A stretch of DNA of 64,000 bases from positions 67,406,079 through 67,470,078 of the forward strand of contig OY829327.1 of the NCBI GenBank assembly GCA_963691655.1. Reading direction: 5' to 3'. Source of the DNA: Toxonevra muliebris. Taxonomy: Eukaryota > Arthropoda > Insecta > Diptera > Pallopteridae. Positions 57,962 through 64,000 of this stretch are shown here, one piece after another. Positions within the stretch are counted from its first letter, which is position 1; each line of letters starts with the position of its first letter. The position numbers were made by a program, and so were the translations under genes. Under the pieces are notes generated by a model, which had not been told where the DNA came from, ran no database searches, and saw only the letters and a list, made by a program, of their open reading frames with translations.

Positions 57962-58359
57962 AAAACTTATTATAAATATGAGTTCGAAGTTCCGCTGCCT
58001 AACTTGTCATCTGGAAGCGCTTCTGTTTCCACCATTATTGCAAAATCCGAATCAGATGAAAACAATTATCAGCCTGAAAAAGAGCTAGTTATCGGCCCCA
58101 ATACGTTTATTGGATATATTTTCGATATCGATCCAAAGTCTGATGACTGCAAGAAAATTCTGTTGAACAAGATGAACTGAGTGAAAATGTGACCTTGCAT
58201 TTCGACATAAGAGATAAATACAAGATGCATAATGCACAGGGACGTAACAGTTATAAGTTTTTCATGAAAAATGTTGCAATAAAACAATTACAACATAACA
58301 TAAATATTTTTCGTTGGCGAGAATTTGAACACTTTTATATAAGTATATATTTCTTATGA
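57962..58359 (+). pseudogene. unidentified coding-like segment, two overlapping frames
   Basis: Frame A (57962-58180, 72 codons, no ATG at its start) contains EVPLPNLSSGSASVSTIIAK, SESDENNYQPEKE and LVIGPNTFIGYIFDIDPKSD. Frame B (58147-58359, 70 codons, minus-one relative to A) contains SVEQDELSENVTLHFDIRDK and YKMHNAQGRNSYKFFMKN. Mixed acidic and hydrophobic composition is unlike the simple-sequence frames nearby and suggests one former protein broken by a frameshift. I do not recognise the family. It follows a tRNA-like SINE head by a few bases, so it may belong to a mobile element. Confidence 0.35.
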
Positions 58360-59363
58360 AATAAAAGTTATCGACAACAAATAAAATGGTTCTTGCTCAT
58401 AATTATTATGAAGCAATTTTAATGAAAATTTCTTAGTTTTGAATTCTATTAATTTAGAAAAATAGTCAAGCTTTAAGCTCATGTGGTTTTTAGTTGTCTT
58501 ACTGATTCTTTTTCACGAAAAATGTCGAAATTCGGTGAATGCACCACACCGCAATAAAAATTTGTTTCCTTATGCCTGGGTTTATTTTACGTTTTTTTTT
58601 TATTCATCAAGCGCCAAAATAATTAAGCCACTTTCAGTAATTTTAGACCACAAATTATTATTTTATTTGCCAAAATATATCAATAAACGCCTTGAATTAC
58701 CCTAAAAACATATGTTGCCTTCTTGGGTCAAAAACATTACCGATATTTGTAAACCTGTGTATTAGTTCCAAATCTTATTCTAACGGCATTTTTTTTAATT
58801 CAGCAAATTTTAATTTGAGTTTTAGCGTAACATTTTTGGAGCTAAGTTACTTTGATGAGGTGAAATTAAAGGCTATAGGTCTCATGTACCGATGTAAAAT
58901 TGAGCATAACTTTTTAGTTAATTGAGTGCACGCCAATGTTTTTTCATATTGTTGCTCATAATTGAATGCAGAATGATATAGTTGAATTAAAAAAAAAAAA
59001 AAAATTTGGTGCTATAGAAAATTTACACTTTTTATTTAAATTGACTTTTTTATGTATAATTTGCATTATTCATTTAAGCTTTTCTCGTTCTCTTCTATGC
59101 TTATATCCTTCCTGAAAACATCAGTGAACAAGTTATGAACTTTTATCCAACCATAAAGAAGAAACTAGCAATTTTGTAAATGTCTCTTCGCTATCATTAG
59201 GCCTTATTATTGATATACACTATAACAAATTCTGAGTTCCTGTAATTTTGGGTGATTAGAAAAACTTTACTCATGACTATTATGAAATAAAATGCATTGA
59301 GCTTCCATGTGGAGCCAACAAAAATTAAAAAAAAACCAAATTGTGTATTAACGAACACAAGGC
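58360..59363. other. intronic spacer
   Basis: No supported feature; short frames lack domains and splice context. Confidence 0.35.
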
Positions 59364-59496
59364 AGAAGTGAAACTTCTTGTGAACTAAACGAAACACAAG
59401 CAAATAACAAGCAAATGAAATTTTCCACTTCATTGGCTTGTGTTTTTTAATTTCATTTGCTTGTGTTTCGTTTAGTTCACAAGAAGTTTCACTTCT
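59364..59496. repeat. foldback element with 48-bp stem
   Basis: The right arm (59449-59496) is the reverse complement of the left arm (59364-59422), apart from an 11-base insertion in the left arm near ACAAGCAAATAACAAGC. Arms begin AGAAGTGAAACTTCTTGTGA. The loop is about 26 bases. Non-coding. Related AAGTGAAACTTCT termini occur at 57414 and, inverted, at 59883. Confidence 0.88.
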
Positions 59497-61038
59497 ACAC
59501 AACCAATTTTTTTTTTGGGATTAATGCTAGAACAAAAATTGCAACTCTGTACCGGTAATTTCGATGACAATTGTAGTGAACTCTTTTTGTGTGCGACATC
59601 TTCATGTAATTCCTTGGATATTTGCGACATCTGTATGTGAAATGTATAACTGTCATAAACTTTAAGATGGCGACGCTACACATTGTTCTTTCTGCCATAG
59701 GCGTGTTTGTGTGTAATTAAAATGTTATATTGAATTCAAACTACTTATGAATCGTTTATTATATAGTTTGCTCGTGAATTCAGTTACGGAATATTGATAT
59801 TTAGCCCCTCATACACATTGGTCGACAAAATTATGTCGCATTGCAAACTTACGCGCGACGTCACATCCGGTTGGTTTTACTCTAGGACAAGAGAAGTTTC
59901 ACTTCAAAAATATTTAATAAAACCGTTGGAAAACCTCGCGCATAAGACAAAAGTGGAAATTTTGTGGCACTGTGTATTCAACCGTGAGTATAAAATTTTG
60001 AATAATCATATTCAACCGAGAGTATTAAATTTTGATTAATCATATTTACTACTTTTTTTGAAATACTTATTGTTATTAGGAGGTAATCATAAGAAAGGTC
60101 GCAACACTTTCACTCGAGTTGTCGTGTACACAGACAGAGGGAAGGACATATAGACGGGCATGGCTAAATCGACTCCGCTTTGCACGCTGATGATTTATAA
60201 ATATAGTCAGCCCACTTTTTAAATCAATCGGGCTTGCACAAAGTTTAGTCCTATCGGTCAAAAATTTGCCGAGTTCGAGACTTCTGAATTTGGACATTTT
60301 TGTCAAACAGCCCCTGTTTCGGATCCATGTAACTAATCACCTACTGCATTTAAAAAATCTTGTTCAACAAGTTTTCGACAGACTTATATTCAATCTTTAG
60401 AAAAAAGAAAATTTCAAAATCAAAAAAAAAAAAATTGGATTTTCCCAAAAAGAAACTTTTTTTTTTTGGGTAAAAAAACCTCAGGTCTTTTCCTTTGAGA
60501 ACTTTGAGGTCCAAAAGTGGGCTGAGACTTGTTTATATATCGAAATGAACGTCGAGTAACACGAAACAATCATTTGAGCCCATTCAATTTTTAGAGTGTG
60601 CTCCCTTGAGATGAAATACCCCATATCTAAGTTCATACCTACGACGCCTAAATATGGGCGTTACAAACAAACGTTACGCGATCAAAACCAGGATACCCTA
60701 GACACAGGATGTGTAACATATAAAAATACGGTTGTGAGAAAATACGTTTAAGGTTATCGGGCAATATGAAAAATATCAAGGCCAAAATTATAAAAATTTC
60801 AAAACAACCATTTATCCGCGTATTCTTAAATGTATGTTCTTTCAAAAAATTTAACTAAAATAAATTTAATTTTTTTGTATTGTGTAAACTAAAATGACCT
60901 AATAAAATCTGGAATAATTTTTCTCTTACCTTACCAATAAAGTGTTGACATTAATCCGCACGCAACATTTTTGTTATTTAGAAAGTGGGTTCCAGCAACA
61001 CTTCACATGAAACTTAATAATAATCTACAAAAAGAGTA
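59497..61038. other. intronic spacer
   Basis: No exon. A GAGAAGTTTCACTTCAAAAA end at about 59881-59900 is an inverted relative of the 59364 and 57414 termini, so 59364-59905 may be one composite element. The rest is unassigned. Confidence 0.4.
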
Positions 61039-61219
61039 AGGGCCGATTTTGCAGTCATTAGTTAACTACTAACTAATGACAACGGTTTAACTAATGACGC
61101 TTTATTCTCAGTGTTTAGTGTACCATTAGTTAAACCACAGTTGATGCTTTGCATTAGGTAAACTTTAATCACCAACTCAGCTAACCAACGAGCTAACTAA
61201 TGGCTGTGAAATCGGCACT
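61039..61219. mobile_element. MITE with AGKGCCGATTT ends (181 bp)
   Basis: Left AGGGCCGATTTTGCAGTCAT and right, reverse-complemented, AGTGCCGATTTCACAGCCAT, both continuing TAGTTARCT. The interior repeats ACTAATGAC/TTAGTTAA motifs. Very short, non-coding; the duplication is not clear. Confidence 0.75.
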
Positions 61220-62083
61220 AAAATTAACAGTTCAAACTTAATAAATTCAAAACCGTCCAAAGTGACATATTGCCAACTCAGTTTAGAAGAGGATGCAATG
61301 ACAGAACAAACAGAATAGTATGCTCATGCTCATTAGCATTAAGAGACACATCTTCGCCGAGGGACTCTTGAACTCTGATGAAATTTAGAATATCACAACC
61401 ACAACTTTCTAACTGTCATTAAGAGGGCAGAATCATGGTATGTGATAACCGCCAGTAGGCTCAATCAACCTACTTTCTCAAAATAAATTCCTCCTATGAA
61501 TATAAATATTAGAGAAATTCAATTTCGATATTACATTAAAACGCCCACTATTCTTTGCATGTTTCCAATGCGGAAAAATTGTAAAAAATCACGTCGACAA
61601 TTTTACAAATAAAGAATTTTGTATGCACAACAAATGCAAACAAATAAAACTCTACAGCAATTGAAAGATGAGAAAAGTTGGGGTTTGGTGGAGATATTGG
61701 AAATAGCGAGTAGTGAGAAATATAATAACATGTTCCAATACTATAGCTGCCAGCTACCAGTAGCCACCATTTCGATCTAGTGAGACTGAGCAAGAAGGTT
61801 AATAAAAACAAAAAATAACAATATTCACAAGGACACATGTACATATGTATGGATGTATGTTTGTATGTAAACATGTACATGTGCCATACAACGATTTGCA
61901 ATGGAACATTTTTATTAAGTATAAGCTTAAATTTAACTTAAATGCCAATGCAGCATTTGCAAAAGAAAAGCATGATGATGTATAGTACAGAAAATACCCA
62001 ACCAACAAAAACAACAATAGTAATAGTAACAGCAACAACAATAACGAGACAAACAAACCAAAAAAAATCCTTGTTAAACTTAC
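61220..62083. other. intronic spacer beside the dpr donor site
   Basis: No exon or clear element. ACATGTACATATGTATGG-type runs at about 61836-61880. Confidence 0.4.
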
Positions 62084-62189
62084 CATTTATAACATTCAGC
62101 GTCACAGTCACACTGGGGCTATTTGACGGGCTACATGTGTAATTGCCAGTATCACGTTTTTTCGCTGTTTCAATGATTAATGAGCCGAT
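62084..62189 (-). CDS. dpr-family gene, penultimate coding exon (end of second Ig domain)
   Basis: 106 bases: 35 codons plus one base. The residues begin IGSLIIETAKKRDTGNYTCS and end PSNSPSVTVTLNVIN-G. The D-x-G-x-Y-x-C motif is the F-strand of an Ig domain, and CSPSNSPSVTVTLNVING matches the end of the second Ig domain of Dpr proteins, surface receptors that bind DIP partners to specify neuronal connections. A perfect donor GTAAGT follows (62078-62083). The 5' edge is set by an in-frame TAG whose AG serves as the acceptor (CAAATATATAG); the weak pyrimidine tract makes this edge less certain. Upstream exons with the first Ig domain lie beyond 64000. Confidence 0.85.
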
Positions 62190-63600
62190 CTATATATTTG
62201 CCAAGTGAATACCAAAACGATGGACGAACGCCAAAGAAAGAAAGAAGAAACATTTAGAAAGAAAAAAAGAGAGAGAAAGATATAAGAAAACCATTATTAC
62301 AAATGTGTTATTTTGTTATTTAGATACAAATGCATGTATTATTTTGTGTTAGTAAATAAAAAAAAACGTTTGTACATTTAGTGAATTGTCATTTTATTGG
62401 GTCGTAGTAGGGGTTGGTGTTTGACCAGATAGATAAAAAGAACAGACCAGTCATGCTATAGGTTTAATTTGTAAGCTGGAAAAAATTTTGTTGCAAAACT
62501 TCTGTATAGTAAAAGAGAGAGAGAGAGAGATAGTTGCCTATTGTCCAACCCAAGGTTGCTTCGGCTGTGAAAAACTAAAAGTTGGCCACTCATTGAAACT
62601 CAAAATAATATTTGAATTCAATCAGAATCGTTAATTCGTTACCCGATATTTGTTAATAATAAAAAATATTTTTAAAAATTTACAAATACAAAATGCACAA
62701 AAAAAAAAAATTAACCCTTAAGGGTTAATAGAAAAGTTACACGAGAGGGTGCGCCGCACAGTGACGCGTCTCCATATAACCTGTGGCCAAAAATAGTACA
62801 CGTTGTTTAATCTCTACGAAACTTTACAAATGTTGTTTTTTGGTCAAAGTAAAGTTGGAAAGAAAAAATTGTAAAAATTGACCAACTGCCACGCCCACCT
62901 CCCATACGAATGAAACACTCATTTTGAAAAAACATACTAAATTTAAAAACCAGAATGCTCAACTTAAGTGTGTGAAGTTATACCGGTAACAATGTTTGTT
63001 ATACGGAAAATGGGCGGGGTGCCACGCTTACTTTAAAATATATCTCTAACTTCCAAATAAATGGCGCCAAAAGTATAAAACATGGCACAGGATGTTATAA
63101 AACATGGCACTTTTTAATCTTCTACTTAGTTTAAACAGGCGACCATGCCCACTTTATAAAATAGCTATTGCTTATAAAATAATGATACACCATTATAATA
63201 ACTATAAACTTTACATTACAACTTTATGTAACAGTTTTTTCCCTTATGTAACAACGTTTATTTAGGGAAACTGAATGATAAATTTTCAAAATCTATTCCC
63301 GCAATAAAAAAAATGTAGAAAACACTTTCTTCTTGTGTTTCTTCAATTAAAATATACTTTGAAATATCTTCGGTAATTGTATATTTCGTAGAATGAATTT
63401 TTCTATGAGCGGAAATAATTGGCTCCAAAGAAAGTAACATAGTTACTAATATATTCTTATTTGAGGATTCCCGAGAAGTTTTTCTTGTATTATTTAAGCG
63501 GTTGTTCTTGATACCAAATGAAAGGTTATGTGCTAGCAAACATGGATTTTTAATTTATTAACAGATTCAAAAGATATCGATATAAATAGGTCAAATTAAG
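62190..63600. other. upstream dpr intron with old repeat sequence
   Basis: No further Ig exon was found before the window edge. A GA microsatellite lies at 62514-62531. 62880-63140 contains CCACGCCCACCTCCCATACG and GGGCGGGGTGCCACGC phrases, an old dispersed repeat whose inverted relative (TATGGGAGGTGCCACACCCA) is at about 15569-15590. Confidence 0.45.
62514..62531. repeat. GA microsatellite
   Basis: GAGAGAGAGAGAGAGAGA. Confidence 0.85.
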
Positions 63601-63610
63601 AAAAAAATAA

Positions 63611-63802
63611 ATTTCAAGTAGATTTGAATATTCTATAAGCGATATTAAGGATGCACAAAGCTTTAAAATGGTGAAATAAAAATTTGTTACGTTATTACGG
63701 GGAGAGGGGGTGGGGGTGACATTTTGTAACGATTTGTTACGACCAGAGGGAGGGGTCGAAATTGGTCGAAAATTGCGTTACGTAACATGTGAACGACCAC
63801 TA
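63611..63802 (+). mobile_element. G-rich TACGTAA MITE family, copy 3
   Basis: Blocks TTCTATAAGCGATATTAAGG, ATGCACAAAGC, a G-rich run at 63699-63717, TTTTGTAACGATTTGTTACG, ACCAGAGGGAGGGGTC and TTGCGTTACGTAACATGTGA. Closest to the copy at 47925. Confidence 0.75.
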
Positions 63803-63880
63803 ATCCTCTTATCGAATTATACTGTGCAACACATTTGTTAAAAGGAAAATGTTTCCTTAGTCCAAAAAGAAGTCCACAAA

Positions 63881-64000
63881 TGAGCCGTTGCGTGAAAAAG
63901 TGGTGTAAGTCAGTTTTTTTTTATTATTTGGATTTTCACCTTCAGCCAATAATTTTGGCCTCATTTAGTTTCATACATGTATATCGGGAAAATGGAAACC
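63881..64000 (-). mobile_element. MITE of the ATGAGCCGTTG family, cut by the window edge
   Basis: AATGAGCCGTTGCGTGAAAA, AGTGGTGTAAGTCAG and TTATTTGGATTTTCACCTTC match the reverse complement of the right half of the element at 20665-20910. Confidence 0.8.

Larger units (their letters stand above)
42715..62083 (-). other. 19.4-kb intron of the dpr-family gene
   Basis: Bounded by GTAAGT (donor, complement of 62078-62083) and CAG (acceptor, complement of 42715-42717), with matching phase 1. It is packed with transposable elements in both orientations, listed separately. No further dpr exon was found inside, although an alternative terminal exon could be missed. Long introns are common in fly dpr genes. 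Confidence 0.8.

Noticed and set aside
1..64000. CRISPR array, operon, riboswitch or bacterial promoter signals
   Set aside because: Nothing of the kind was seen, and the gene structure is eukaryotic (spliced Ig exons, SINE, LINEs).

Overview
The window looks like non-coding DNA from a higher fly (Brachycera; a fruit-fly or house-fly type genome). It is AT-rich, has one conserved neuronal gene split by a very long intron, carries many ATGTATGT and CA/GT microsatellites, and is full of insect transposons (I-clade and jockey-type LINEs, Tc1, mariner-like, pogo, hAT and piggyBac families). There is no bacterial or organellar signature, and no intact tRNA or rRNA gene was seen. Family assignments rest on motifs read by eye; no database search was possible.

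Host gene. The only host gene I can support is on the minus strand: the 3' end of a Dpr-family immunoglobulin cell-surface gene. The exon at 62084-62189 encodes the end of an Ig domain (motif DTGNYTCSPSN) and stops at a GTAAGT donor. The next exon, 42602-42714, opens after a TTTCATCGCAG acceptor and encodes a hydrophobic C-terminus of GPI-anchor type. The phases fit, which gives an intron of 19,369 bases. After the TGA stop (TGA-C context) the same frame stays open for 50 codons, which is a possible readthrough tail. The first Ig exons lie beyond the right edge.

Layout. 1-3.6 kb: single-copy-looking DNA with microsatellites. 3.6-9.0 kb: a nest of decayed pogo-type and TTAA-flanked elements. 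9-14.9 kb: microsatellite-rich spacer. 14.9-17.7 kb: two pogo-type elements, the second split by a hAT element. 17.7-29.6 kb: spacer with a snap-back MITE, a jockey-type RT fragment, a LINE 3' tail, a perfect-stem hairpin and a gag-like fragment. 29.6-35.7 kb: a pogo-type MITE and, 18 bases from it, an apparently complete 5.8-kb I-clade LINE (minus strand) with both ORFs open, a TAA-repeat tail and a perfect 12-bp target-site duplication. 37.5-38.9 kb: a broken RNase-H LINE. 41.3-41.7 kb: a TTAA-flanked piggyBac-type MITE. 42.4-62.2 kb: the dpr exons and the intron between them. The intron holds hAT, Tc1, mariner-like and MITE elements, a LINE 3' fragment and a complete tRNA-derived SINE with a 13-bp duplication.

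Connections. The SINE's 3' tail matches the 3' tail of the broken LINE at 37.5-38.9 kb, suggesting that this LINE family mobilised the SINE. Several repeat families recur within the window: TACGTAA-ended G-rich MITEs, an ATGAGCCGTTG MITE, and the repeat at 46.2, 47.7 and 57.4 kb. The I-clade LINE looks the youngest insertion; most other elements carry stops, frameshifts or deletions.
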